Shown: piece by piece, positions 7,414-15,898 of the stretch | Layout: each line of letters begins with the position of its first letter | Numbering within the stretch: position 1 is the stretch's first letter | NCBI GenBank assembly: GCA_032095175.1 | Contig: DAMCZI010000025.1 | Span: 12,572-76,571 of the forward strand | Origin: DAMCZI01 sp032095175 | GTDB taxonomy: Bacteria; Bacillota; Clostridia; Clostridiales; Caloramatoraceae | Length of the DNA stretch: 64,000 bases | Reading direction: 5' to 3' | Made by a program: the position numbers and the translations under genes | Notes under the pieces: model-generated | What the model was told of the DNA's origin: nothing | Seen by the model: the letters and a program-made list of their open reading frames with translations, nothing else | The model's database searches: none

Positions 7414-9234
7414 TTATCTAATATATTTATCTTTTATTATCTCTGTATCTGCATTCTTTAAGTCATCAACAACTTCGATTACTCCTATAATTGAATCATC
7501 CTTAAGTATTGCATAGCTGCCAGCACTAGGAGGATTAAAAGTCACTTCATTTAAACCCTTTTTAGCAGTAAATGAGCTAATATCTTTTCCATTACTTATA
7601 TCTGTAATAAAATATTTTCCTTCAGCATTATCAAAGGCATTTAAATCAAATGTAAGTTTTGTACTTAGACCATTGTTTGTAACAATGATTAATGGTTGTA
7701 GTTCGTATCCAATTCCCTTAAATGCTGCATTTTGATTTTTCCCAGCCACTGTGGCTTTCTTCACTAATTGCTCTGTTGGAACTTTAGAGATATCATCACC
7801 GTAGATACTTGGTTTCCTTGGAGCATCAGAAGATTCATCAATTGGTCTTGCACAGCAACTTGGTCCAGTGCTTGGGGGAGGCAGGGATGAATCATTCTTT
7901 GAAGTATCTACAGTATTAAGATCATCTACAACCTTTATTACCCCTCTTATCATACCCATCCAGCAGCTAAAGTTTATATCTTCATCTTTAGGAGTAAACT
8001 CTATAATGTTTTCTCCTTTTTCTAGTTCATATTCTTTATCGCTTATGGACGGTGCTACAATTGCGTTGTTACAAGTGTTAAGTTGTTCTCCATTAATTAT
8101 CCATTTTACAGGCATATCCTTTTGAACATAGAAGGCATTTGGAGTGTATCCTCTATTATCCGCAGTCATATTTATTATTTGAACTCCATCCTTTATAGTG
8201 GCCTTAGTAACATTTGTATTAGCTAAACCATTTGAACCACCTAATAAACCTCTTGTACTGTTGGTAAGCGTTGATAATGGGTTAATGTTTATTCCAGCTA
8301 AGGCAAAGCCTCTGTTTCCCATAATTAAACCAAGAATGATTATAAGCACTCCACTAAATTTAAGTATTTTTTTAGTATAGCCTTTACTTAATAGCCCAGA
8401 TAATGCGCCAAAGGTTAGCATAAGAGGCACTGTTCCTATAGAAAACATGAACATGGATAAGGCGCCTTTAAATGCACTACCTGTACCAAGTGCAAATAAT
8501 TGCATAGTTTGAAGGGGACCACATGGCATAAAACCATTTAAGATACCAACTATAAAGGGAGAGCTAGATTTATTTTTTGCTTTACAAACGCTAATAGGTA
8601 ACTTAATATTAAACTTTCTAAAAATACTGAAGCCTGCCATATTAAATCCCATCATTATCATAAAAATACCAGCAAATATTTGCAATGCGGCTTTTGCAGT
8701 AATTGATAATGAAAATACTGAACCAAGGGCACCTACTATTCCGCCTAAAATAGTATATGATATAACTCTACCTAAATTGTACAAAAGTGATGGCTTGATA
8801 GCTTCAAGCTTACTCTTGCTTTCCCCTGACAAGCTTTGAGAAAGCATAATTCCACCACACATACCTACGCAGTGAATAGAAGTAAGAACTCCAACAATGA
8901 ATAGAACAGCATAGGAAGCATTGGCAAGCTTTGCCTCCATATCAAAACCGCTGGTTTTTAAGCCAAGCAACATTACAGTTGCAACTATTATAAGTATTCC
9001 CATAAACTTATAACTATTTGAACTCTGGGTACTGTAGCCAGCAGTTCTTATAGCAGATTTAATCTGAGATAAATTACATAATTCATCATCATAATCAACT
9101 ACTACAAACTGTCCACTGTAACTAGCTTTAACATTTAATACTCCATGTAATTTTTTAATAGCTTTTTCTACTCGAGCTTCACAGGATGTGCAGGTCATTT
9201 CATATACATTAATTTTTTCTTTTCTAATACCCAT
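7414..9234 (-). CDS. HMA - TauE/SafE (UreH-like) membrane - double cupredoxin fusion
   Basis: 606-residue multidomain copper/heavy-metal membrane protein. It has an N-terminal HMA domain (TCTSCEARVEKA), then a six-to-seven-helix TauE/SafE or 'UreH-like' membrane domain with the HCVGMCGG and FMPCGPLQ motifs (about residues 80-320). A cupredoxin-like beta domain follows with candidate ligands in 'NTCNNAIV' and 'SCWMGM', then a Pro/Ser linker containing 'SCCARP', and a second cupredoxin-like domain to the C-terminus. The start is ATG 9234: the AGGAGGA ribosome binding site lies between it and the in-frame ATG at 9249. It converges on copA-copZ. A role in copper trafficking or cupredoxin loading at the outer membrane face is inferred. 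No CsoR-like box was seen upstream. Confidence 0.82.
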   Translation of the reverse strand: MGIRKEKINVYEMTCTSCEARVEKAIKKLHGVLNVKASYSGQFVVVDYDDELCNLSQIKSAIRTAGYSTQSSNSYKFMGILIIVATVMLLGLKTSGFDMEAKLANASYAVLFIVGVLTSIHCVGMCGGIMLSQSLSGESKSKLEAIKPSLLYNLGRVISYTILGGIVGALGSVFSLSITAKAALQIFAGIFMIMMGFNMAGFSIFRKFNIKLPISVCKAKNKSSSPFIVGILNGFMPCGPLQTMQLFALGTGSAFKGALSMFMFSIGTVPLMLTFGALSGLLSKGYTKKILKFSGVLIIILGLIMGNRGFALAGININPLSTLTNSTRGLLGGSNGLANTNVTKATIKDGVQIINMTADNRGYTPNAFYVQKDMPVKWIINGEQLNTCNNAIVAPSISDKEYELEKGENIIEFTPKDEDINFSCWMGMIRGVIKVVDDLNTVDTSKNDSSLPPPSTGPSCCARPIDESSDAPRKPSIYGDDISKVPTEQLVKKATVAGKNQNAAFKGIGYELQPLIIVTNNGLSTKLTFDLNAFDNAEGKYFITDISNGKDISSFTAKKGLNEVTFNPPSAGSYAILKDDSIIGVIEVVDDLKNADTEIIKDKYIR

Positions 9235-9697
9235 AAGCTTCCTCCTCATTAATTTTTTAATTTTTTTAGCAAGTAAAATTTACAATCTTATTTAACCATA
9301 AACCTCCTTATATGTAGTTTTTTAATCTTCAGATTCCATTCAGTATAATTTGCTTTAATTACACATTTATTAAATGTAAGCTGTTTATAATGACAAAATT
9401 ATATAAAAAAGTTGTGTTGATTATATAAAGATGAAGGCATGTAAAGTAAATAATTTATCGACAGTATGTATATAAAGTGTAAATTAAAGAGAAATTATAA
9501 AGCGTTTCTATGACTGTTAAGCAAATTTTTACTCTAGTAGATAGCAGAATGGGGAAATGGATTTCCTTGATTAATGAATCTTTTATTGATATATACCAGT
9601 AATTAACTTATAATCTATTTAATGAGTATTTAGGGGATGTTAAATAACAGCAAAATATTATTGGGTAAGGGATATTTGTTTAACAGGGGGTTAGTGT
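9235..9697. other. Divergent intergenic region
   Basis: About 460 bp of A+T-rich sequence between the HMA-TauE gene (leftwards) and the Fe-S protein gene (rightwards). It must hold both promoters. I see -10-like TATAAT sequences (for example near 9610) but no convincing -35 partner, operator palindrome, riboswitch or small gene. Confidence 0.3.
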
Positions 9698-10633
9698 ATG
9701 ATTAATTTGTTAAAACAAGAAGCATTGATACATGGTGACAAGCTGCAAATTTTACCTATAAATTGCTTGCAAAAACTTAAAAGCGAGATTGATCTTTTCA
9801 AAAAAAATGAAGCATTAAATGGTTTTCAAGAATGGATTGTGAATGATCTATATAATTTTGAGATACCAAATGCTGAGTTTAACATTAAATCTATTATTAT
9901 TGTCGCTGTTCCACATCCTTCATATGCAAGAGTAGAGTTTATAAGAAAAGGGAAAAAATATAATTTTATAAGTCTTATCATATCTGATTTTAGTAATACT
10001 AAAAAATATCTGAATGATTTTCTTACCCAAAAGGGTTATCATATAAAATCTGCAGTTAACCTGCCCTTGAAACGATTAGCTGCCCAAAGTGGGTTAGCAG
10101 TCTATGGCAGGAACAACATTTGCTATGTAGAGGGAATGGGCAGCTTTTTCTCATTTGATGCTTATTATTCGGACATGCCATGTGATAGTGATAATTGGAC
10201 AGAAATGGGCCATGCGGATTTATGTGCTAATTGTAATGTTTGCCTTAACAATTGCCCTACAGGAGCAATTAGGGAAGAAAGGTTTCTAATAGATAATGAG
10301 AGATGCTTATCCTATTTTAATGAGAATGCAGGAGAATTTCCACAATGGATGCCATTATCAGTGCACCACTGTTTATATGACTGCTTGAAATGCCAATTCA
10401 ATTGTCCAATGAACAAAAAATATGTGAATAATGTTATGGAATTAATTAAATTTAGTGAAGATGAAACTGATATGCTGTTATCAGGAAACTCTTTTGATAC
10501 ATTTCCATCTTCTCTTAGACAGAAATCAAAGATATTAAGTCTAGATAAGTGGCTTGATGCTATTCCAAGAAATTTAAAGATATTATTCGAGCTAAGTGAC
10601 AATGCAGGGAAACCTACCTATCCAGAAATTTAA
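9698..10633 (+). CDS. QueG-like double [4Fe-4S] cluster protein
   Basis: 311-residue cytoplasmic iron-sulfur protein. Two cluster motifs of the 4Fe-4S double-cluster domain are visible at about residues 175-250: CANCNVCLNNCP and CLYDCLKCQFNCP. Upstream, 'LAAQSGLAVYGRNNICY' matches the region before the clusters in epoxyqueuosine reductase (QueG), which reduces epoxyqueuosine in tRNA using cobalamin. It is shorter than typical QueG (about 380 residues) and lacks the C-terminal HEAT-like part. It may therefore be a reductive-dehalogenase/QueG relative of unknown substrate rather than QueG itself. ATG 9698 follows AGGGGG. It appears monocistronic. Confidence 0.8.
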   Translation: MINLLKQEALIHGDKLQILPINCLQKLKSEIDLFKKNEALNGFQEWIVNDLYNFEIPNAEFNIKSIIIVAVPHPSYARVEFIRKGKKYNFISLIISDFSNTKKYLNDFLTQKGYHIKSAVNLPLKRLAAQSGLAVYGRNNICYVEGMGSFFSFDAYYSDMPCDSDNWTEMGHADLCANCNVCLNNCPTGAIREERFLIDNERCLSYFNENAGEFPQWMPLSVHHCLYDCLKCQFNCPMNKKYVNNVMELIKFSEDETDMLLSGNSFDTFPSSLRQKSKILSLDKWLDAIPRNLKILFELSDNAGKPTYPEI

Positions 10634-10937
10634 CTGTATTTATGTGATAGGAATGGTATGGATTTAAGGACTCCTGATGAGAAAATTACCTTATATCCTT
10701 TCTATATTTATTGATAGCTGTATTAACTATTGTATGGGTGTTTACATTAAAAAAACAGCTTGTCTGATAGTAGAACAAAAGAGAATAGGACAATTACTAA
10801 GCGATTTGATACAGATAAGCAACTAGTATTGTTTTAGTAAGGATTTTACTGTAAATATCCTGCACTAATAAGCAAGTAAAGTCGGGAGAGGTTGATTATT
10901 ATTTGCTACCATATAAATAGAAAGGAGTTCGATAGTA
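10634..10937. other. Intergenic region with a weak 49-codon frame
   Basis: 304 bp. A small frame at 10677-10826 (+) starts with ATG six bases after AAGGA and encodes 49 residues with a hydrophobic beginning. In the +1 frame from about 10687 a better membrane-helix-like stretch appears (LLIAVLTIVWVFTLKKQLV). This suggests a frameshifted remnant of a small membrane protein rather than a live gene. GAAAGGAG at 10919-10926 is the ribosome binding site of the next gene. Confidence 0.2.
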
Positions 10938-11804
10938 ATGGAATGGCTTAATGGTATGAGGATGGCTATTGACTATATTGAGGATAATCTAACAAATGAT
11001 ATCGATTTAAATGAAGTAGCAAAGAGGACATTCTGTTCTTCATTTCATTTCCAGCGTTTATTCTCGGTACTTATGGGTGTATCAGTAGGGGAATATATAA
11101 GGCGTAGAAGATTAACACTGGCTGCACAGGAATTGTTGTCAGAAAACAAAAGGATAATTGATGTTGCTCTTAAATATGGTTATGAATCTCCAGATGCCTT
11201 TACACGAGCATTCCAGAAGATGCATGGATTAAGCCCTTCGGCAGCACGTGAGTCGGAGGTACAGCTTGTTGCATATCCACGAATTTCCTTTCAAATCATT
11301 TTAAAGGGAGGAATAGATATGGATTACAAAATTGTTGAAAAAGATGCATTTGAGGTAGTTGGTAAGGCAAAAAAGTTTTTAAACACAGATGACTCAACTG
11401 TAAAAGTACCAGAATTATGGGGTGAATGTGAGAAGAGCGGGTTATTGGGAAAACTATGCAAAGGAGAGGTTGGATCCGTTACAAGGGGGGAAACACTTGG
11501 TATATGCATAGGAGATAAAGAAGGATTCACTTATGTAATAGGTGTTGAAAAAGGGGATGCAGAAATATCTGACGATTTTGATGTCATCACAATCCCTGCT
11601 TCAACCTGGGCTATATTTAAATCCATAGGACCTATGCCAGGAGCAATTCAGGCTGCATGGAAGAAAATATATAAAGAGTGGTTTCCATCCACAGGATATG
11701 AACAGGCAGGTACTCCTGACCTTGAGGTTTATATGCCTGGTGATGTAGATAGTGAAAATTATTATTCAGAGATTTGGGTTCCAATCAAAAAGACGAAGAA
11801 GTAA
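10938..11804 (+). CDS. AraC-family regulator with GyrI-like effector domain
   Basis: 288 residues with the same layout as the regulator at 2402. An AraC helix-turn-helix pair fills about residues 8-105 (DLNEVAKRTFCSSFHFQRLF; 'DAFTRAFQKMHGLSPSAAR'). A GyrI-like effector-binding domain fills about 125-285 and ends in the typical 'EIWVPIKK'. It may activate multidrug or small-molecule response genes. The ATG follows GAAAGGAG. A stem with a T-run lies just after the stop. The nitrilase-like gene 280 bp downstream is separated by a repeat element and is unlikely to be in the same transcript. Confidence 0.88.
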   Translation: MEWLNGMRMAIDYIEDNLTNDIDLNEVAKRTFCSSFHFQRLFSVLMGVSVGEYIRRRRLTLAAQELLSENKRIIDVALKYGYESPDAFTRAFQKMHGLSPSAARESEVQLVAYPRISFQIILKGGIDMDYKIVEKDAFEVVGKAKKFLNTDDSTVKVPELWGECEKSGLLGKLCKGEVGSVTRGETLGICIGDKEGFTYVIGVEKGDAEISDDFDVITIPASTWAIFKSIGPMPGAIQAAWKKIYKEWFPSTGYEQAGTPDLEVYMPGDVDSENYYSEIWVPIKKTKK

Positions 11805-11813
11805 TATTGAGAT

Positions 11814-11848
11814 AAGAGAGGGTGATTTTATGCCCTTTCTTTTTTTAT
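11814..11848 (+). terminator. Probable intrinsic terminator after AraC gene
   Basis: AGAGGG and CCCTTTCT arms around an A/T loop are followed by a run of seven T. The stem is short but well placed just downstream of the stop codon. Confidence 0.5.
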
Positions 11849-11965
11849 ATATAAATCGCAATAAAGATTTTAATAATGTATATTGCGATTTATGAATCAA
11901 GGAATATGATTTTGCATAAATGATTAGGGTCGAGCAATGTAGAATCATTTATGCGAAACATATAG
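11848..11965. repeat. 118-bp two-hairpin intergenic repeat, copy A
   Basis: Near-identical (about ten differences) and same-orientation partner of 51363-51480. It contains two inverted repeats: ATAAATCGCAAT...ATTGCGATTTAT, then GCATAAATGATT...AATCATTTATGC. In this copy both arms pair perfectly. It sits 122 bp upstream of the nitrilase-like gene. The type of element is unknown; it could be a MITE-like sequence or a conserved leader RNA. Confidence 0.85.
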
Positions 11966-12086
11966 ATAAAATATAGTGTATAATGATGGTAGAAGATTAG
12001 GGTATATTATCTTACAATTGGAAATTATATATACCACAATCATAACTACATGGCAGGAATCACTATAGTTTTCGAGGTGAATAGGG

Positions 12087-12734
12087 ATGAGAATATTAGT
12101 AGGACAACCAGTACATGAAAAAGGAATTGAGCAGCTAAAAAATGAAATCGTTTTAAACAAAGGAATTGAAGCTGTATTGTATCCTGAAGGGTATCTCATA
12201 GATGAAAAAGCGCTGGATAGTGCTTGTGAAATTGCAAGTGAGTACAATGTAATGATTATTACATCTTATATGAAAGAAAATAAAAATAAAGCAGTAATAA
12301 TAAACAATTGTGGTGAAAAAATTTTGGAAAGAGCAAAGACTCCTCCAAATGAAGAGGTTGAATTGTATCAGCCTTTAGCTGTTGACTATAATGAAACGAC
12401 AATTGGATATCTGCTTTGTATGGAAATCCTAAAGGGAGTTAGGAATTTAAAAAAGGTAAACAAAAATATTGATTTTGTTGGACATCCAATAGGTGTAGGA
12501 ATGTTCAGTGATGAACAGTTTGAACTATGGATAAATGAAGCAAAGAATATTGCCAGAACATATAAAACAATTATAATTGGAACAAGTCATGCAGATGGTT
12601 CATATAGAAACTGTGGAGTTTCAATCCCTATTTCATATTGTATCGATAGTGATGGAGAACCAATATATATTTCAAAAGCAGATACAAGAACGAGGATTGT
12701 TGACATAAGTACAAAATGTGTTGAGGTGCTGTAA
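12087..12734 (+). CDS. Short nitrilase-superfamily (C-N hydrolase) protein
   Basis: 215 residues, shorter than the usual 260-300 of the carbon-nitrogen hydrolase superfamily, yet the Glu-Lys-Cys triad can be placed. Glu34 lies in 'LYPEGYL', Lys84 in 'RAKTPP' and Cys111 in 'IGYLLCMEIL'. The C-terminal part (GTSHADGSYRNCGVSIPI, then 'SKADTRTRIVDI') is compatible with the family's last strands. It probably hydrolyses an amide or nitrile bond; the substrate is unknown. It precedes by 82 bp a second, full-length nitrilase-family gene, so the two may act on related substrates or form a heteromer. AGGTGAATAGGG lies before the ATG. Confidence 0.65.
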   Translation: MRILVGQPVHEKGIEQLKNEIVLNKGIEAVLYPEGYLIDEKALDSACEIASEYNVMIITSYMKENKNKAVIINNCGEKILERAKTPPNEEVELYQPLAVDYNETTIGYLLCMEILKGVRNLKKVNKNIDFVGHPIGVGMFSDEQFELWINEAKNIARTYKTIIIGTSHADGSYRNCGVSIPISYCIDSDGEPIYISKADTRTRIVDISTKCVEVL

Positions 12735-12816
12735 ATCCTAAATATAAAAGTAATCAATTTTTTAGTGTAATTGTTGAAGATATTGATTATACACCAATAT
12801 AAAGGAGTACTTAATT

Positions 12817-13593
12817 ATGAATATATCAGTGCTTGTTGGGCAATTCCCAATAACATTTAATATATATGAAAATTTAAAGAAAATACAGTTGATATTAGAA
12901 AAATCACAGAAAGATGATATAGTTGTTTTACCTGAAGGAGCATTATCAGGATATAGTGATGATATTACTTTTCTCAAAGATATCAATGTAAATGAACTTA
13001 AAAATGCAATGGATTTGGTAAGAGAAGAAGTAATGAATAGAAAGATACATTTAATATTTGGTTCTTGTATCTATGAAGAAGATATTTGGTATAATGCAGC
13101 CATCTGTTATTCATATAGTAATTCGGATTTTATATATAAAAAGTTAAATTTAGCATTTCATGAAAGAGGACATTTTGAACAAGGAAATGAGTTAGAAGTT
13201 TACCCGCTTAATATTGAAGGGAAAACTATAAATATAGGTATGCAACTTTGCAGAGAAATTCGCTTTCCTGAGCAGTGGAGATGGTTAGCATTAAAAAATG
13301 CAGATATATTTGTGTATTTAACAAATGCTATACAAGGAAAAGGACTTTCGGTCTGGCGAAGCCATCTTGTTAGTAGAGCGGCAGAAAACCAAAGATTTTT
13401 AATAAGTTCTAATAATGCTCATATAAATCAACATTGTCCTACTATGTTAATAGATCCAAAAGGAGAGATAATTGAAGAAATATTATCAGATAAACTTTGT
13501 TATTTTAGAAAAGAAATTGAACTTAATCAGGTTTCAAATTGGTTCATAGATCAATGTAGAAATGATATTGTTAAATTAATTAATATTAAATAA
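12817..13593 (+). CDS. Nitrilase-superfamily carbon-nitrogen hydrolase
   Basis: 258 residues, normal family length, with all three catalytic residues: Glu40 (VVLPEGALSG), Lys109 (YKKLNL) and Cys145 (IGMQLCREIRFPE). The sequence following the Cys ('EIRFPEQWRWLALKNADIFVYLTNA') is typical of omega-amidase and N-carbamoyl/aliphatic amidase branches. It is a cytoplasmic amide hydrolase whose precise substrate cannot be assigned. The ribosome binding site AAAGGAGT precedes ATG 12817. It lies downstream of the shorter paralogue and is followed by a hairpin terminator, so the pair likely forms its own operon. Confidence 0.85.
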   Translation: MNISVLVGQFPITFNIYENLKKIQLILEKSQKDDIVVLPEGALSGYSDDITFLKDINVNELKNAMDLVREEVMNRKIHLIFGSCIYEEDIWYNAAICYSYSNSDFIYKKLNLAFHERGHFEQGNELEVYPLNIEGKTINIGMQLCREIRFPEQWRWLALKNADIFVYLTNAIQGKGLSVWRSHLVSRAAENQRFLISSNNAHINQHCPTMLIDPKGEIIEEILSDKLCYFRKEIELNQVSNWFIDQCRNDIVKLINIK

Positions 13594-13640
13594 AGCTGGT
13601 CGTATATGGTGTTAAAGCATCATACACGGCTTGTTTTTTG
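13593..13640 (+). terminator. Terminator between nitrilase gene and two-component system
   Basis: An imperfect stem, AAGC..CGTATATGGTG against CATCATACACG..GCTT with G-U pairs, is followed by GTTTTTTG. It lies immediately after the nitrilase stop codon. Confidence 0.6.
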
Positions 13641-13736
13641 TATAATCTTTTAAAACCACCTATTTATAAAGAATTTATTAAGATTTATTTTGTAATATTG
13701 CTTCTAAGTATAATAGTAAATGTAGGAGGAGCTTTT

Positions 13737-14438
13737 ATGAATGAAAATATACTTATTGTTGAGGATGATACAGAAATCGCAAGAGTTGTAGCAGATTATT
13801 TGCAAAACAAGGGCTATAGAGTTTTATGGGCATCAACTGGAGTCGAGGGACTGTATGAATTTAAAAATGGAGACTTTGATTTGATTATAGTAGATGTTAT
13901 GATGCCTGAGATGGATGGCTTTACTTTATGCAAAAATATAAGGCTTATAAGCGAAGTCCCAATTCTAATTACCAGTGCAAAAAATAATGAAGAGGATAAG
14001 GTTAAGGGCTTAAGACTTGGAGTGGATGATTACATAACAAAACCCTTTAGTCTTGTTGAGCTTGAAGCAAGAATAGAATCTAATTTAAGAAGGTACAGAA
14101 TAATTAATAGAACCATGGAAAATGGAAACACATTAAACTTTAAAGAAGGACTTAGTGTTAACTTGGTCAATAAAACTGTAACTATTAATGAGGAGGATAT
14201 TCATCTAACATCGACGGAATATGAATTATTGCTGCTTATGATGAAGAATCCTAATAAAGCATTTACAAAAAAAGAACTTTATGAAAATGTGTGGAATGAA
14301 CCTGATATTAGTTCAAATAACATTGTAACTGTTCATGTAAAACAATTAAGGGAAAAAATAAAGGACAGTATTAAAAAGCCAAGGTATGTAGAAACTGTCT
14401 GGGGAACTGGTTATAGGTTTATTGGAGAGAAAAAATGA
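13737..14438 (+). CDS. OmpR/PhoB-family response regulator
   Basis: 233 residues: a receiver domain with acidic pair 'EDD' and phospho-acceptor Asp53 (IIVDVMMPEMDG), then a winged-helix effector domain with the usual 'HVKQLREKI' and 'VWGTGYRF' ending. I place the start at ATG 13737, preceded by TAGGAGGAG. An earlier in-frame ATG at 13638 would add a spurious hydrophobic leader. The gene overlaps the sensor kinase by ATGA, and a lipoprotein gene follows. It is phosphorylated by that kinase and binds promoter DNA. Targets are unknown, but the downstream lipoprotein, M16 peptidase and amidase hint at envelope functions. Confidence 0.93.
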   Translation: MNENILIVEDDTEIARVVADYLQNKGYRVLWASTGVEGLYEFKNGDFDLIIVDVMMPEMDGFTLCKNIRLISEVPILITSAKNNEEDKVKGLRLGVDDYITKPFSLVELEARIESNLRRYRIINRTMENGNTLNFKEGLSVNLVNKTVTINEEDIHLTSTEYELLLLMMKNPNKAFTKKELYENVWNEPDISSNNIVTVHVKQLREKIKDSIKKPRYVETVWGTGYRFIGEKK

Positions 14439-15898
14439 AGCTGAAAAAATGGATTATATTGTCCTATATAATAGTAATGCTTATACCAATGTTAATGGCG
14501 GGTTTTCTATATAAATGGATTGAAGATTATAACAAAAGAATTGAGATTTCTGATTATATTGATACGATAAATAAATTTGATAAATATGAGGAAATATTAA
14601 ATAACCCTGAAATTTATTTGCAGGAAAAAGGGAATTTAAAAATACTCGATAATGATGAAAAAAATAAAATTCAGATTAAGCTCTATAGTAAGCATGGGTT
14701 TATATTTTATTCGTCATTAAATTATGATTATAAGTACTATCAGAATAGTGAACTTCTATATAAGAATTTATATGAAATAAAGCATGGGCACAGAGCAGAC
14801 AGCATAAAAAAACCTGTATTCAAGGATAATGAGATTGTAGGCTTTTATGAAATATCCATAGTAAGGGACAGATGGCTTAAGGGTGTAAATTTTAGGACAT
14901 CCTTTGCAGCAGCATTATTTATAATTATAGCCTTAGCTATATTTTTATATGCAGTATGGCTTATAGATAGAAAGCTTAACAAACCAGTTAAAAAACTTAT
15001 ATATGCAATGAATATGTTTGCAAAAGGGCAAAATGTTGATATTAAGTATAATAAAAAGGATGAGCTTGGGGAACTTATAACTCATTTTACCAGCATGAAG
15101 GAAGATATTGAGGAAAAGAAAGGTCAATTGCTAAAGCAGCAAAAAATAAAGGAATATATGATAGCTGCAATTTCCCATGATTTAAAGACTCCTTTAACAG
15201 CTATAAGGGCTTATGCTGAAGCATGTAATACTCAGAGTAATATGCCAGAGGAAACAATTAAAAATTATACATCAATAATACTTAACAAATGTGATTATAT
15301 GAAAAACATGCTTGATGATCTTCTTACATACACAGTCTTAACCTCGGATTATAAAATGGATTTTAAAGAAGTAGAGGGACAGGAGTTTTTTGAAATGCTT
15401 TTTTCCGGTTATGACGAGATTTGTGAGAAGAAGGAGTTAAATCTTCATGTTGATGTTAATATCAATGGAATGTATAAGGTTGATGTAAACCAGATGATAA
15501 GAGTTGTAGACAATCTGGTAAACAATGGCATTAGATATACACCACAAAACAAAAACATATACCTGGGAGCTTTTTCTGATGATTTTTCTTTACCATCATG
15601 GATTGATGGAGAATTTACAAATATAATAGATGATTTTAGAAAAGATGGTGCTGTATTAATAGTTAAAAATGATGGCCAAGCCATAAACCAGGATGAATAT
15701 AAAAAGATATTTACACCATTTTATCAGATTGATGCTTCAAGAAACAAAACAAAGGATAAAGGAACGGGTATTGGACTTAGCACTGTAAAACTCATTGTCG
15801 AAAAGCATGGTGGAAAAATAAAAGTACTTTCCAAGGATGGCTATGGGACAATTATGATTTGCTATATAAAAAGGAATTGTGATGGGGAGGGTTTTTAG
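14435..15898 (+). CDS. Sensor histidine kinase (HAMP, HisKA, HATPase)
   Basis: 487-residue membrane kinase. The first transmembrane helix spans about residues 7-25, followed by an extracytoplasmic sensor segment of roughly 125 residues. The second helix is near 155-178, then HAMP, then HisKA with the phospho-His near 248 (ISHDLKTPLTAIRAY). The ATPase domain shows N-box 'DNLVNNGIRYTPQ' and G-box 'GTGIGLSTVKLIVEKHGG'. It overlaps the response regulator (ATGA) and the lipoprotein gene (TAGTG), showing tight translational coupling of the three genes. The stimulus is unknown. Confidence 0.93.
   Translation: MKLKKWIILSYIIVMLIPMLMAGFLYKWIEDYNKRIEISDYIDTINKFDKYEEILNNPEIYLQEKGNLKILDNDEKNKIQIKLYSKHGFIFYSSLNYDYKYYQNSELLYKNLYEIKHGHRADSIKKPVFKDNEIVGFYEISIVRDRWLKGVNFRTSFAAALFIIIALAIFLYAVWLIDRKLNKPVKKLIYAMNMFAKGQNVDIKYNKKDELGELITHFTSMKEDIEEKKGQLLKQQKIKEYMIAAISHDLKTPLTAIRAYAEACNTQSNMPEETIKNYTSIILNKCDYMKNMLDDLLTYTVLTSDYKMDFKEVEGQEFFEMLFSGYDEICEKKELNLHVDVNINGMYKVDVNQMIRVVDNLVNNGIRYTPQNKNIYLGAFSDDFSLPSWIDGEFTNIIDDFRKDGAVLIVKNDGQAINQDEYKKIFTPFYQIDASRNKTKDKGTGIGLSTVKLIVEKHGGKIKVLSKDGYGTIMICYIKRNCDGEGF

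Noticed and set aside
13638..13736. Membrane-anchored N-terminus of the response regulator
   Set aside because: The hydrophobic leader arises only from an upstream in-frame ATG; the strong TAGGAGGAG site and receiver-domain start place translation at 13737.
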